Counted from the stretch's first letter, positions 1 through 8,800 are shown. The stretch: DNA of 20,910 nucleotides from an uncultured Clostridia bacterium (GCA_947623775.1 CANQHL010000015.1:1-20910), one strand, 5' to 3'. Program-made: numbers and translations. Notes: generated by a model from the letters alone, not told the origin.

Positions 1-402
1 GTGGCGTTTTTCTTAGGACGGGTGTTTGGTAAAAAATTGGTAAAGTTTATGGTGGGAGATAATGCACAAAAAAAGTGGACAAAGTTTTTATCCAATTGTA
101 AATATACATTTGTTCTTATGATGCTCTTACCATTTTTCCCAGATGATATTCTTTGTTTGGTGGCAGGGGTAACTAATATGAGCTGGACTTTTTTTATTGT
201 CACACAACTTATAACACGACCGATTTCGATTTTTCTTGTAAGTTATCTATCAAGTGGTGAGATAATTCCATATCACGATTGGGGATTGATAGTGTGGGGA
301 ATAATATTCGTAGTTTCTGCTATAGCCTTATATCTTTCAAGTAAATATAATCAAAAAATTGAAGAATTTGTAAAGCGTGTGGCAAAAAAACTTAGTAAAT
401 AA
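1..402 (+). CDS. VTT-domain (TVP38/TMEM64, DedA-like) membrane protein, C-terminal part
   Basis: The reading frame is open at the left edge, so this is the last ~133 residues of a protein whose family is usually about 200-230 residues. The GTG at position 1 is probably internal. What is visible is typical of the VTT/SNARE-associated domain: a hydrophobic hairpin with the segment FPDDILCLVAGVTNMSW, where the paired acidic residues before a small-residue-rich helix are a family hallmark. A conserved TRP turn follows, then a last membrane helix (about residues 95-113) and a basic cytoplasmic tail. Family members are integral membrane proteins linked to lipid scrambling or undecaprenyl-phosphate recycling; the exact role here is unknown. 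Its last 11 bases overlap the 3' end of the minus-strand LysM gene, and no terminator separates the two. Confidence 0.82.
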   Translation: MAFFLGRVFGKKLVKFMVGDNAQKKWTKFLSNCKYTFVLMMLLPFFPDDILCLVAGVTNMSWTFFIVTQLITRPISIFLVSYLSSGEIIPYHDWGLIVWGIIFVVSAIALYLSSKYNQKIEEFVKRVAKKLSK

Positions 403-547
403 TAAGCACTTTTCCTTTTTTTATTTTGGCTGGTACAGTTGAGTTTTTGATTAAAATCTTAATTGCACTTACTCCATATTTTTTAGATATGGTTTCTATA
501 TTGTCGCCATCTTCAACAATGTAAATTTTATTAAATTCTTTTTTCAT
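392..547 (-). CDS. small LysM-domain protein (51 aa)
   Basis: A short minus-strand gene starts at ATG 547-545 and stops at TAA 394-392. An SD site AAGGAG lies 7 bases before the ATG. The 51 residues are almost exactly one LysM motif. YIVEDGDNIETISKKYGV carries the usual 'Y-x-V-x-x-G-D-x-L-x-x-I-a-x-k-y-g-v' pattern, with I in place of L. It is followed by an IL-I-N-S helix and the closing 'i-x-x-G-k-x-L-x-I' strand (IKKGKVLIIY). LysM modules bind N-acetylglucosamine-containing glycans such as peptidoglycan, and in spore formers they often occur on coat or cortex proteins. There is no signal peptide, so it is either cytoplasmic, exported by an unusual route, or recruited to the forming spore from the mother cell. 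It diverges from spoVB and converges with the VTT gene, overlapping it by 11 bases. It is easily missed because of its size. Confidence 0.8.
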   Translation of the reverse strand: MKKEFNKIYIVEDGDNIETISKKYGVSAIKILIKNSTVPAKIKKGKVLIIY

Positions 548-606
548 TTTTTCTCCTTTTAGTATTAAAATTTATTCCTCTTTAATAACATATATGAGGA
601 GAGGGT

Positions 607-2088
607 ATGAAATCTTTATTTAAAACTGTTGTTTTGATTACTTTTTTTTCAATATTGACAAGAATTCTCGGTTTTTTGTTTAGAATTATTTTATCACGTG
701 TGGTCGGAGCTGAGGGAATGGGAATTTACCAAGTTGCGTCCTCAGTCTTTATGGTTCTGCTAACAATAGTGTCAAGTGGCTTACCATTGATTATCTCCAG
801 AATGAGTGCTTCATATATAGCAAACAAAGATAAAAAAAGAGGTGCGTCACTTATATCGGTGGCACTTCTTTATTCGGTTATTTTATCAATAGTTTTATGT
901 GTAATTGTTCTTTTATTTAAATCATTATTTTCAAAATTACTATCTGATGAAAGATGTGTTGAAGTGCTAATTGTTCTCTTGCCTAGTCTGATTTTTTCTG
1001 CTGTTTACAGTGTGTTTCGTGGGGCATTATGGGGGCAAGGTAACTATTTTGCACTATGTGTAAGTGAGTTGTATGAGCAGATTGTAAGGATAATTTTAGG
1101 TATTCTTGCAATTTCGACAACATTTACCGCATTAGAAAACGCTTTGAATGTCGGATGGACCATGTCGATAGCCTGCTTATTATCTATGTTGTTTGTAGTT
1201 TTGCTATTCTTTTATTATGGCGGTAAAATGGGCAAGTTAACAAGACAAGAGTTTTCGCCTTTAATAAAACAGTCAACACCAATAACAACGATGCGTGTCG
1301 TGGGGTCTTTTATAAATCCTTTGATTGCCATCATTATTCCTGCGAGATTAATTGCAATAGGGTACACAAGCAATCAAGCGATGAGTTTGTACGGCATTGC
1401 AATGGGAATGACATTTCCTCTTTTATTTATACCAACAACAATAATAGGCTCATTATCAACGGCACTAGTGCCTGAAATTTCCACAGCACTTGCACAAAAT
1501 AATAAAAAGTATATAGAAGAAAGAATTTTATCGTCAATAAGTTTTGCACTTTTTATTTCTTCGATGTTTGTCAGCGGAACTCTTCTGCAGACAGCGGCAT
1601 GGATAATGATACCGCTTGGACTTACCAATATTTCTTCAGCAATTTTAAACTCCTTAGGACTTGAAAAAAAGTCGTTTATCAACTTCTTTGCCGGTGCAAT
1701 GGTTATGTTTTTAGCACTATGGTTTTTACCGCCATTTTTTGGAATAAACTCATTAATATGGGGAATGGGACTAAACTATTTGGTGGTTTCTGCTCTAAAT
1801 ATTTTAATGATAAAAAGAAAAGTGAAAATCGAATTAAACTTATCGAAAAAGATTTTAAAATTAATGGCTTTGATTGTTCCATCAGCGGCACTTACGACAT
1901 TTATTGTAAGTTTATGCAGTTATGTATTCCCATTATTTATTACGCTTGTTGTCGGAGGCTTTGTAGGTGTGACAAGTTACATCCTTTTAGGGGGCGTAAT
2001 GAATTTATTTGATATAAAGGCATTTGTTGTCGGCTTAAAGAAGAAAATAAATTTTCCAAAATTCAAATTAAAGAAAAGAAATGTATAA
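607..2088 (+). CDS. spoVB: SpoVB-type polysaccharide/lipid-II flippase (MOP superfamily)
   Basis: This 493-residue polytopic protein has about 14 hydrophobic segments and belongs to the MOP/MATE-like polysaccharide exporters. The N-terminus (TRILGFLFRIILSRVVGAEG, then GIYQVASSVFMVL and SGLPLIISRMSASY) matches the start of Bacillus SpoVB closely, and the length is near the usual ~520. SpoVB transports a lipid-linked precursor for spore cortex peptidoglycan from the mother-cell side; related YtgP/MurJ proteins do this for vegetative wall. SD GAGGAGAGG lies just before the ATG. It is divergent from the LysM gene, with 59 bases between the two starts. DUF421 follows after 27 bases, so read-through is possible. 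The C-terminal tail is strongly basic (KKKINFPKFKLKKRNV). SpoVB versus a vegetative paralogue cannot be separated with certainty, but the DUF421/DUF4363 context and the other sporulation genes favour SpoVB. Confidence 0.8.
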   Translation: MKSLFKTVVLITFFSILTRILGFLFRIILSRVVGAEGMGIYQVASSVFMVLLTIVSSGLPLIISRMSASYIANKDKKRGASLISVALLYSVILSIVLCVIVLLFKSLFSKLLSDERCVEVLIVLLPSLIFSAVYSVFRGALWGQGNYFALCVSELYEQIVRIILGILAISTTFTALENALNVGWTMSIACLLSMLFVVLLFFYYGGKMGKLTRQEFSPLIKQSTPITTMRVVGSFINPLIAIIIPARLIAIGYTSNQAMSLYGIAMGMTFPLLFIPTTIIGSLSTALVPEISTALAQNNKKYIEERILSSISFALFISSMFVSGTLLQTAAWIMIPLGLTNISSAILNSLGLEKKSFINFFAGAMVMFLALWFLPPFFGINSLIWGMGLNYLVVSALNILMIKRKVKIELNLSKKILKLMALIVPSAALTTFIVSLCSYVFPLFITLVVGGFVGVTSYILLGGVMNLFDIKAFVVGLKKKINFPKFKLKKRNV

Positions 2089-2103
2089 AAATATAAAATT
2101 GCT

Positions 2104-2115
2104 CATAATAAAAAT
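2104..2115 (+). promoter_or_regulatory. possible -10 box placing the DUF421 start at the transcript 5' end
   Basis: CATAAT (2104-2109) lies six bases before ATG 2116, and no SD precedes that ATG. No convincing -35 is visible 16-18 bases upstream (the region is the tail of spoVB). If this -10 is active the mRNA would be leaderless; otherwise the gene is read from spoVB transcripts without an SD. Confidence 0.3.
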
Positions 2116-2838
2116 ATGTTAACCATTATTTTTAGATCGATTTTGATATATTTTATTGTGCTTTTGGTGTATAGGCTTATGGGCAAAAGGCAAATTGGAC
2201 AAATGCAACCTTTTGAGCTTGTCCTTACTTTAATTATTGCAGATTTGGCAACTATACCTATGGCAGAAGTATCCGTCCCGGTTTTACATGGAATTGTGCC
2301 ACTTTTGACTTTAGTTGTAGTGCATTTTATGCTTACTTTAATAACTATGACAAGCCAAAGTGTAAGTAAACTGATAAGCGGGAAGCCGACGATTGTTATA
2401 AATCCAAAGGGCATCGATTATAAAGCAATGAAAAAACTAAGTTTGACAACTGATGATATTTTTGCAGCATTAAGGGAGTGCGGGTACTTCAATATTTCAC
2501 AAATACAATATGCAATTATGGAGACAAATGGAAAGTTGTCTGTTATGCCGAAAGCTGATTTTTCGCCGCCAACGAATAAGGAATTAAATCTTTCTGCTGA
2601 TGAAAGTTTCTTGCCTATCATACTTGTAAGCGAGGGAAAAATATTAAAAGAGAATATAGTTCTTGCAGGCTATGATAATCAGCAGGTAGAGGATTTGATA
2701 AAACAGCAGGGCGGTGATAAACTTAAAAACGTGCTAATTCTCACCGTTGATAAAATGGGACAAGGTTACTTGCAAATGATAGAAAAAGAGGGGAAATGTT
2801 TCCAAACTAAAAGGTTGGTGCCGCATGAGAGCCTTTAA
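2116..2838 (+). CDS. DUF421 (YetF/YcaP-like) membrane protein
   Basis: The protein is 240 residues. The N-terminal ~85 residues form three membrane helices containing the family signature YRLMGKRQIGQMQPFELVLTL, described here by its key residues G-K-R-(Q/E)-I-G and the 'P-F-E-L-V' stretch. A soluble domain of ~150 residues follows, holding the usual 'GKPxxxxxxG' turn (SGKPTIVINPKGIDYKAM) and 'L..DD...LR..G..ni..v..A..E..G.lSV' segment (TTDDIFAALRECGYFNISQIQYAIMETNGKLSV, key residues R, G, A, E, G, S). Members sit in the cytoplasmic membrane of many spore formers, and the paralogue YetF contributes to spore properties in Bacillus; the biochemical role is unknown. Its 3' end overlaps the next gene by 14 bases, a common arrangement for DUF421 and DUF4363 genes. 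No SD is present before the start. Confidence 0.85.
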   Translation: MLTIIFRSILIYFIVLLVYRLMGKRQIGQMQPFELVLTLIIADLATIPMAEVSVPVLHGIVPLLTLVVVHFMLTLITMTSQSVSKLISGKPTIVINPKGIDYKAMKKLSLTTDDIFAALRECGYFNISQIQYAIMETNGKLSVMPKADFSPPTNKELNLSADESFLPIILVSEGKILKENIVLAGYDNQQVEDLIKQQGGDKLKNVLILTVDKMGQGYLQMIEKEGKCFQTKRLVPHESL

Positions 2839-3220
2839 TTTGATAAATTTATTTTTGATAATATTACTTCTAACAGGTATATGCTTGGCTGAGGAATTGA
2901 CGGTAACTTCATCTTTGCGAGATGTTCAGGATCGGTGCTTGGAAATAGTTCAAATAATGGATGAAAAAGATTCATTAAAGGATATGGATATTGTGCTTGC
3001 CGTTGATAATCTTGAATATAATTGGAATAAAAATGAAAGTGCCTTATGTTGTATGGTAAATCATAAAAATATCCAGGAAATAGGTCAAGAAATATCAAAG
3101 ATGAAAATGTATGTAGCAAACGACGACCGAGATGCGTTCAAGGTTAGCTTGGAGGCGTTAAAACTATATTGTCACAGTTATTTACATTTTATGGGAGCAA
3201 ATTTGCATAATATATTATAA
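2825..3220 (+). CDS. DUF4363-like small exported/anchored protein
   Basis: The protein is 131 residues. A hydrophobic N-terminus (residues 4-21) ends in a possible signal-peptidase site around CLAEE, then a helical, acidic soluble domain. Features resembling DUF4363 are a 'W' in the middle (YNWNKNESALC), a following NHKNIQEIGQEI segment that parallels the family's 'DHxEIxxI', a helix with KMKMYVANDDRDAF, and a C-terminal 'H..a...NIL' ending (HLHFMGANLHNIL). DUF4363 proteins are typically encoded directly after DUF421, as here, with a 14-base overlap implying translational coupling; the SD before this ATG is weak. Function is unknown; a joint role with the DUF421 partner at the membrane or spore envelope is inferred from context only. 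Confidence 0.65.
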   Translation: MRAFNLINLFLIILLLTGICLAEELTVTSSLRDVQDRCLEIVQIMDEKDSLKDMDIVLAVDNLEYNWNKNESALCCMVNHKNIQEIGQEISKMKMYVANDDRDAFKVSLEALKLYCHSYLHFMGANLHNIL

Positions 3221-3248
3221 AAAATAATGCTAAACAATATATAAATAA

Positions 3249-3276
3249 AAAGACGCACTTTTATAAATGCGTCTTT
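3249..3276. terminator. bidirectional intrinsic terminator
   Basis: A perfect 9-bp stem (AAAGACGCA / TGCGTCTTT) closes a 10-base loop. T-rich tracts lie on both sides: TTTATTTT on the plus strand and TTTTTATTT on the minus strand. It sits between two convergent genes and serves both. Confidence 0.88.
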
Positions 3277-3279
3277 ATT

Positions 3280-4350
3280 TTAATAAACCTTTTCTCTTTT
3301 TATCTTAAACAAGCAAATTGCAATGGTTGCCACAATTGATACAACTACAATTGAAACGATAACCCAGATAAATATTTTGAGATCATTTGATTCTGTTGTT
3401 ACCAAGGTTATAATGTTGCTTTTTGCTGGTTCGGCTTCAGATTGAAAATATTGATATTCGCACCATACATTCCATTCGCCGTGATTTCCTTGATCATCAA
3501 ATGTAAAAGTAAAGCCTGTTCTATCTTTTGATGGGAATAGTGCCCGTTCATATTCTGGGAAGTTGTTACGATCTTCATTTGTAAGAACATATTTAATTCC
3601 GCCTTGTGCTTGACCTGTAACATACCAAATCAATCTTGATGTATCAATATATTTAAAATCATCGGCATTTGAAAGCGAGAAAACATAACTTAAATATTCT
3701 AGGTTTGGAGCTTGTTCTTCATAAACGATTGTGGGTTGTTGATAAGTTTCTTTTACAGGTTCAATAATAAAGAAATCAGAGTAGACATATTTCCCGGAGT
3801 TTATCTGTAAAATAAATCTGTAAATTCCCCAACCACTTATATTGACTTGTTCTCCATTTTTTGCTGTGGCATCAATACCTTCATCAAGATATAATTCAGG
3901 GGAAGAACTTGTGATTCCATAATAGTCTCCAACACTTGTTCTTGAAAAAAGATCATAATCTTCAATTGTTTTCAGTGCTGCTTGATTAAATATAGGTGTT
4001 TCTTTATATCCTTTTAAAAATTCAATAGTAATATGTGTTGTATATGCGTTATTTTCATCTGCTGTTGGTGAGTATGAAGTTGGATCAACTCTAAATACAA
4101 ATTTTTCTACATCTTTCCATTCAAAAGCAAAGGCTTGCAAGTTGGATTGCATTGTCCCGTGTTGATAATTTGTGCTTTCAGTTATTGTAATTTTTGAGCC
4201 ACTTCTACCAAATACTTCTACTTCAAAGCAATCATTTGTTTGATTTATTGCTTTTGATTCAAAATTTATATTCGACCAACAAGGGAGCAACAATACGGCA
4301 ATTGCCAGTAAAAGAATTGTAAAAATTGAAATTGACTTAACCTTTTTCAT
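3280..4350 (-). CDS. hypothetical surface protein with signal peptide and C-terminal membrane anchor
   Basis: I do not recognise this 356-residue protein. It has an N-terminal signal peptide (MKKVKSISIFTILLLAIAVL, key features basic start and hydrophobic core). An extracellular region of about 290 residues follows, rich in Tyr, Asn, Ser and aromatic beta-strand patterns. Near residues 322-345 a single membrane helix (IFIWVIVSIVVVSIVATIAI) is followed by the basic stop-transfer tail KIKREKVY. The topology is therefore type I, with a large outer domain. The segments GWGIYRFILQINSGKYVYSDFFII and NHGEWNVWCEYQYFQ look like immunoglobulin-like or other beta-sandwich strands, but no named domain is evident. 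SD AGGAGA lies 4 bases before the ATG. It is transcribed alone, towards the two-way terminator. Confidence 0.72.
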   Translation of the reverse strand: MKKVKSISIFTILLLAIAVLLLPCWSNINFESKAINQTNDCFEVEVFGRSGSKITITESTNYQHGTMQSNLQAFAFEWKDVEKFVFRVDPTSYSPTADENNAYTTHITIEFLKGYKETPIFNQAALKTIEDYDLFSRTSVGDYYGITSSSPELYLDEGIDATAKNGEQVNISGWGIYRFILQINSGKYVYSDFFIIEPVKETYQQPTIVYEEQAPNLEYLSYVFSLSNADDFKYIDTSRLIWYVTGQAQGGIKYVLTNEDRNNFPEYERALFPSKDRTGFTFTFDDQGNHGEWNVWCEYQYFQSEAEPAKSNIITLVTTESNDLKIFIWVIVSIVVVSIVATIAICLFKIKREKVY

Positions 4351-4367
4351 ATTTTCTCCTTGAACTT

Positions 4368-4376
4368 ATTTTAGCA
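4368..4376 (-). promoter_or_regulatory. extended -10 for the 3280-4350 gene
   Basis: On the minus strand the sequence is TGC-TAAAAT, an extended -10, placing the transcript start near 4361 and leaving a short leader with the SD. No strong -35 is visible in the A/T-only sequence upstream, which is tolerated for extended -10 promoters. Confidence 0.4.
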
Positions 4377-4461
4377 TAAAAATAAAAAATAATAAAATGA
4401 TTTTAATAACTATTTTTAATATTTAGATATTTTTTAATATTTTAGCAAAAAAATACGCAAA

Positions 4462-4479
4462 ATTTTTAATATTAAAAAT
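4462..4479. repeat. AT-only 18-bp perfect palindrome in divergent promoter region
   Basis: The 18 bases ATTTTTAATATTAAAAAT are a perfect palindrome. They lie between the two divergent genes, in a 186-base spacer that also holds further copies of TTTTTAATAT. The palindrome lies about 20 bases upstream of the -35 of the rightward promoter. In such A/T-rich DNA it may be chance, or an UP-like/operator element. Confidence 0.35.
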
Positions 4480-4500
4480 ATATTTTAATAGCCGTATTTG

Positions 4501-4529
4501 TTGACAAAAATTAAAAGGAGTTATATAAT
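4501..4529 (+). promoter_or_regulatory. consensus SigA promoter, start codon at +1
   Basis: TTGACA (4501-4506), a 17-base spacer, and TATAAT (4524-4529) form a perfect vegetative promoter. The ATG of the following gene begins at 4537, seven bases after the -10, where transcription normally starts. An AAAAGGAG stretch lies inside the spacer (4513-4520), too far upstream to act as SD and outside the predicted transcript. A leaderless mRNA is implied. Confidence 0.75.
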
Positions 4530-4536
4530 TTAAAAT

Positions 4537-5379
4537 ATGGACGATAAAGATTTAGGTGTTGAAGTTTTAGAAAATCAAATTTCATTTGATTTAGACAATT
4601 TGGGACTTTCAGAAAAGGAAGAAAGTCTTTCCATAACAGAAACATTAATTAAACCTCAAAATCATGAATGGATTAAAGATGAGGTCTTGTTTGTCGTTGT
4701 AAAAACAGACAAGTACAACATGAATTTGTGTGGAAAAATGATGATAGAATGGGTTAAACTTGCGGGAAGTAATTGTGAACAAATTATAATTGACGATTGC
4801 GATGATGTTATGGAAAGGGTAAAATGTATAAACACCAACAAAAAAATCATAGCGGTATTTTACAGTGATACACCACTCCTTGACAAGAGTCAGTTTGTTA
4901 GAATTGTAGAATTTTTTGCTGCTAAGTGCATGAATTTACTTTTATTAAACAGAGGCTTTGTTGTTAAAAATGATTTTTTGAAATACAATCCAAATGTTGC
5001 ACAAAGTTCGTCGAGTGAGGATGAGCGGACAAATCTTTTAATTTGCAATAATTCTCAAGCAATCACATTTGCCGGCGAGCAGTTATATAACAGAATACGA
5101 GAATATCATATAAAAAACGGCGTAACGATTTTTGGGAAAAACACTGTTTTTATTGATGCAGATGTCGAGATTGATTCTGGAGTAATCATTTTTCCAAACA
5201 ACGTTATACAAGGAGAAAGCATAATTTCTTCAGGCACAATACTTGAAAGCGGAAATATAATAAAAAACAGCATTATTTCAAATAATTGTCACATTTGCGG
5301 AAGTTACATTGAGGATAGTAAAATTCTTGATAATGTTAATTTGGAGTATGGAAACAAGGTTATAAAAGAAGTAAGGTAA
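4537..5379 (+). CDS. GlmU-like protein lacking both catalytic sites (apparent pseudoenzyme)
   Basis: The 280-residue protein aligns in order with parts of GlmU (usually ~450 aa). About 65-110 keeps the nucleotidyltransferase core elements CGKMMIEWV (GlmU 'CGKPMxEWV') and VFYSDTPLL ('YGDTPLL', with the metal-binding Asp). The N-terminal 'LAAGxGTRM' nucleotide loop is absent: LFVVVKTDKYNM stands there. Most of the sugar-binding half is also gone. About 175-275 keeps the linker helix and first beta-helix coils: NRIREYHIKNGVTIFGKNT matches GlmU 'RI...H...GVTI.dp..T', followed by FIDADVEI and hexapeptide repeats. The protein ends just where GlmU's acetyltransferase active-site coils would begin. 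The first ~50 residues are acidic and unrelated. It occupies the glmU position before pth and mfd, one base from pth, so it is probably cotranscribed. It is an intact frame, so not simply decayed; a structural or regulatory role is inferred. Confidence 0.78.
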   Translation: MDDKDLGVEVLENQISFDLDNLGLSEKEESLSITETLIKPQNHEWIKDEVLFVVVKTDKYNMNLCGKMMIEWVKLAGSNCEQIIIDDCDDVMERVKCINTNKKIIAVFYSDTPLLDKSQFVRIVEFFAAKCMNLLLLNRGFVVKNDFLKYNPNVAQSSSSEDERTNLLICNNSQAITFAGEQLYNRIREYHIKNGVTIFGKNTVFIDADVEIDSGVIIFPNNVIQGESIISSGTILESGNIIKNSIISNNCHICGSYIEDSKILDNVNLEYGNKVIKEVR

Positions 5380-5380
5380 T

Positions 5381-5890
5381 ATGATAATTATAGTAGGGTT
5401 AGGGAATATAGGTCCACAATATGAAAACACATTTCATAATGTTGGATTTATGGTGGCAGACAAAATTGCAAATAGTCTAAATGTACGTTTCACAAAAGAA
5501 AAATATAAGGCTCTTATAGGCGAGGGTTTTTATAATGGCAATAAAGTTCTTATTTGCAAGCCTACAACTTTTATGAACAACAGTGGTGAGGCTGTTGCAC
5601 TATTAAAGAAAAAGTTTAAAGATGCAAGAATAATAGTTGCTGTAGATGATATAGATTTAAATCAGGGCGTTGTAAGGTACAGAGAACGCGGAAGTTCCGG
5701 TACGCATAATGGACTACGCTCCATCGTAGCTTATATTGGTGAGGACTTTGAGAGAGTTCGTGTTGGGATTGGGCGAGATAAAACAAAAGATCTTGCCGAC
5801 TATGTTCTTTCTAAAATGGATGAGCAAATAAAAATGGTGATAGATGAGGCGACAAGTAAGGCTGCACAGTTAATAATGGAGAAAATTTGA
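5381..5890 (+). CDS. pth: peptidyl-tRNA hydrolase
   Basis: Pth frees tRNA from peptidyl-tRNA that has dropped off ribosomes, a cytosolic translation-rescue step. The 169 residues are a little shorter than the usual ~185-190. Active-site residues are all visible: N9 in VGLGN, H19 in NTFHNVGF, N66 in KPTTFMNNSG, D89/D90 in VAVDDIDL and N110 in GTHNGLRSI. Two usually conserved neighbours differ: GNPG reads GNIG, and TRHN reads TFHN. Start ATG 5381 lies one base after the upstream stop, with AAGG as a modest SD. The stop TGA (5888-5890) overlaps the TTG start of mfd, so the three genes form one operon. In Bacillus the same gene is spoVC, reflecting a sporulation phenotype of a partial mutant. Confidence 0.95.
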   Translation: MIIIVGLGNIGPQYENTFHNVGFMVADKIANSLNVRFTKEKYKALIGEGFYNGNKVLICKPTTFMNNSGEAVALLKKKFKDARIIVAVDDIDLNQGVVRYRERGSSGTHNGLRSIVAYIGEDFERVRVGIGRDKTKDLADYVLSKMDEQIKMVIDEATSKAAQLIMEKI

Positions 5891-8800
5891 ACACACTAAA
5901 AAATATTCTTACAAATATCACGCAGAACAAATATATTTCGGGATTAGGTGATGGCGAAAAAATTTTATTGGCGGGAAGTTTTGAACGCCTCATTTTTTTG
6001 TCTGATAATTTTGCTTCAGCTGGAAGAATAAAACGCGGATTGAACGCACTAGGTAAAAAAGCGGAAATAATCTCAAACTCTAGAGAAAATAATGATGAAA
6101 ACGATAAAAATTTACTTCCTTTTGTTTCAAATATAAGTAAATTTATTTCTGGTGAAATTGACGCTTTAATATTTCTTCCATGTTCAGCAATAGTTAAGTT
6201 TGATTTATCCAAAATATCATCTCTTTCAATAATTAAGGGACAAAATTTTAGTATAGGATATATTGTAGATAAGCTTGTAGATATGGGCTATGAAAGAGTT
6301 TCGCTGGTTGACCATGAGGGACAATTTGCTTTAAGGGGTGATATTCTTGATATTTTTGCAACAACAATGGAGCACCCGCTGAGAATTGAGTTTTTTGATG
6401 AACTTGTTGAAAATATTTCAATTTTTGATGAGACAAACATGAAAAACATCGAAAAACTTGAAAGTGCAGATGTATATTGTGCATATTTACCAATAGGGAA
6501 TGATTGTTGTTTTGATTTGAACGGCATAAAGATTTTAGATGAACCAAGACGCGTGTGTGACGAAATTAATATGTTAGTTCAAAGTTACAGTGCATCATCT
6601 TTCTTTAATCCTGAATTTTATAAATCATTTGATTATTTTGAGGAAAAGGCAAATTATATTTTTGATAATTTTAATGTTGACAAAGGCTATCAAAACGATA
6701 AGATTTCACCAAGAAGTTATTTGACGGATTTTATAGCATTAAAATATGATATAGCAGAATTTAAAAATTTAAACCAAGCAGTCGTTCTTTTTACAGGAGA
6801 AGAGCGATTTGAAAAAATTTTAAAAAACTTTTTCAATGAAAATCAAATATCCTTTCATGAGTTTTCCCCGAATATAAGGCTAGAAAAAAAGTATGTTTAT
6901 ATATCAAATATACCTTTTCCATTTAGTGCTTCTTTTTTAAAAGAAGGAATTATTGTAATTGGAAGTGATAGTTTATTTAGGGCAAACCAAACCACTTTTT
7001 CAAGCAGTAAACATGCCACATTTTATTTGCCAAGACCGGGTGAATTTGTCGTACATACCTTTCATGGGATTGGTAAGTGCATAAAGATAGAAAGACTGAA
7101 GATTTCAGATATAGAAAAAGACTACTATGTTATTGAGTATAAAAATGGTGATTTACTTTATCTTCCAACAGAAGAAGCAAACACAATTTCAGCCTACGTT
7201 GGTGGAGAAAATCCAAAATTATCATCACTTGGAGGCGGGGAATTTTCAAGATTAAAAGAAAGAGTGAAAGCCAGCATAAAAGAAATGGCAATTTCTCTTC
7301 TTGATATTTACAGGCAACGAGCGAAAATAAAGGGATTTAAGTTTAATCGTGATGAATTTTTAGAGAAAAAATTTGCAGACGCATTCGGCTTTCCGGAAAC
7401 TCCTGATCAATTAAGGGCAATATCGGACATTGATAAAGATATGGAAAGTGAAAAAGTGATGGAAAGGTTGATTTGCGGAGATGTCGGCTTTGGGAAAACT
7501 GAAGTTGCATTGCGTGCGGCGTTCAAGGCTGTTTATAATGGCAAACAAGTGGCCCTGCTTTGCCCGACAACCATTTTGTCTGAGCAGCATTATATCACTG
7601 CAAAGGAAAGGTTGGAACCTTTTGGTGTAAGGGTTGAAGTTATAAATAGATTTAAGTCTAATTTGCAAATAAATGAAATAATACGCAGAATAAAAGCTGG
7701 TGAGATAGATATGCTCATCGGCACACATAAATTATTAAACGACAAAATTATATATAAAGATTTGGGGCTGCTGATATTAGATGAAGAACAGCGTTTTGGA
7801 GTTGAACACAAAGAAAAGTTAAAGTCAACATTCAAAAATATTGACGTTTTAACCATGTCGGCAACTCCAATTCCGCGAACTCTTAATATGTCACTTTCCG
7901 GCATAAGAGATATATCAATAATAGAGACACCGCCCATGGATAGACTTCCAATACAAACATATATCACAGAAGCAAACGATCAATTATTTAAAGATGTTAT
8001 TATGCGTGAACTTGCAAGAAAAGGACAGGTGTTTGTGGTGTATAACAGGGTTGAAAGTATAGATGAATTCGCAAGTTATATAAAACATCTTGTTCCTAGT
8101 GCAAAAGTCGGTGTAGCACATGGACAAATGCCGGAAAGAAATCTTGAAAATGTGATTTCAAAATTATTTAATAATGAATTTAATGTTTTGGTTTCAACAA
8201 CTCTTATTGAAAATGGCATAAATTTGCCATCGGCAAACACAATGATTATAATAGATGCAGATAGAATGGGGTTAAGTCAATTATATCAACTTCGAGGAAG
8301 AATAGGCAGAAGTGACAAGCTAAGTTATGCCTATCTTACCTTTGATAAAAACAAAATGATAAATGAAGATGCCTATAAAAGACTTGAAGCAATCAAAGAA
8401 TTCAGCAGTCTTGGTAGTGGTTTTAAAATTGCCATGAAAGACCTGGAATTAAGGGGAGCAGGAAATATATTTGGCAAGGAACAACATGGGCATATTGCAA
8501 AAGTGGGATATGATATGTATGTAAAAATGCTTGATGAAGAAGTGAAGAATATAAAGGGTGAAAACACAAGCATTAAAAGTGATGTTAAACTTGAAGTTAA
8601 TTTATCGGCATTTATTGGTGAAGACTATATTCCAGATGATGATCAAAGAATCATTTATTATACAAGGATTGGAGAAATTGCGACAAGAGATGAATTAAAT
8701 TCAATTTTGCAAAGTTTAAATGATGGCTATGGTGAGCCACCGCAAGAGATCAAAAATTTGTGTATGCTTGCTTATTTAAGAAATCTTGCAGGAAGATTTA

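Noticed and set aside
589..596. CATATATG as a SigE -10 for spoVB
   Set aside because: The predicted transcript start would fall inside the SD, and no matching -35 lies 14-15 bases upstream.
4410..4500. TTTTTAATAT copies as a repeat array
   Set aside because: Copies are irregularly spaced and expected in nearly pure A/T sequence; only the 18-bp palindrome was kept.
7411..7967. Minus-strand open frames inside mfd
   Set aside because: They are shadows of the helicase motifs, with no SD or recognisable protein pattern.
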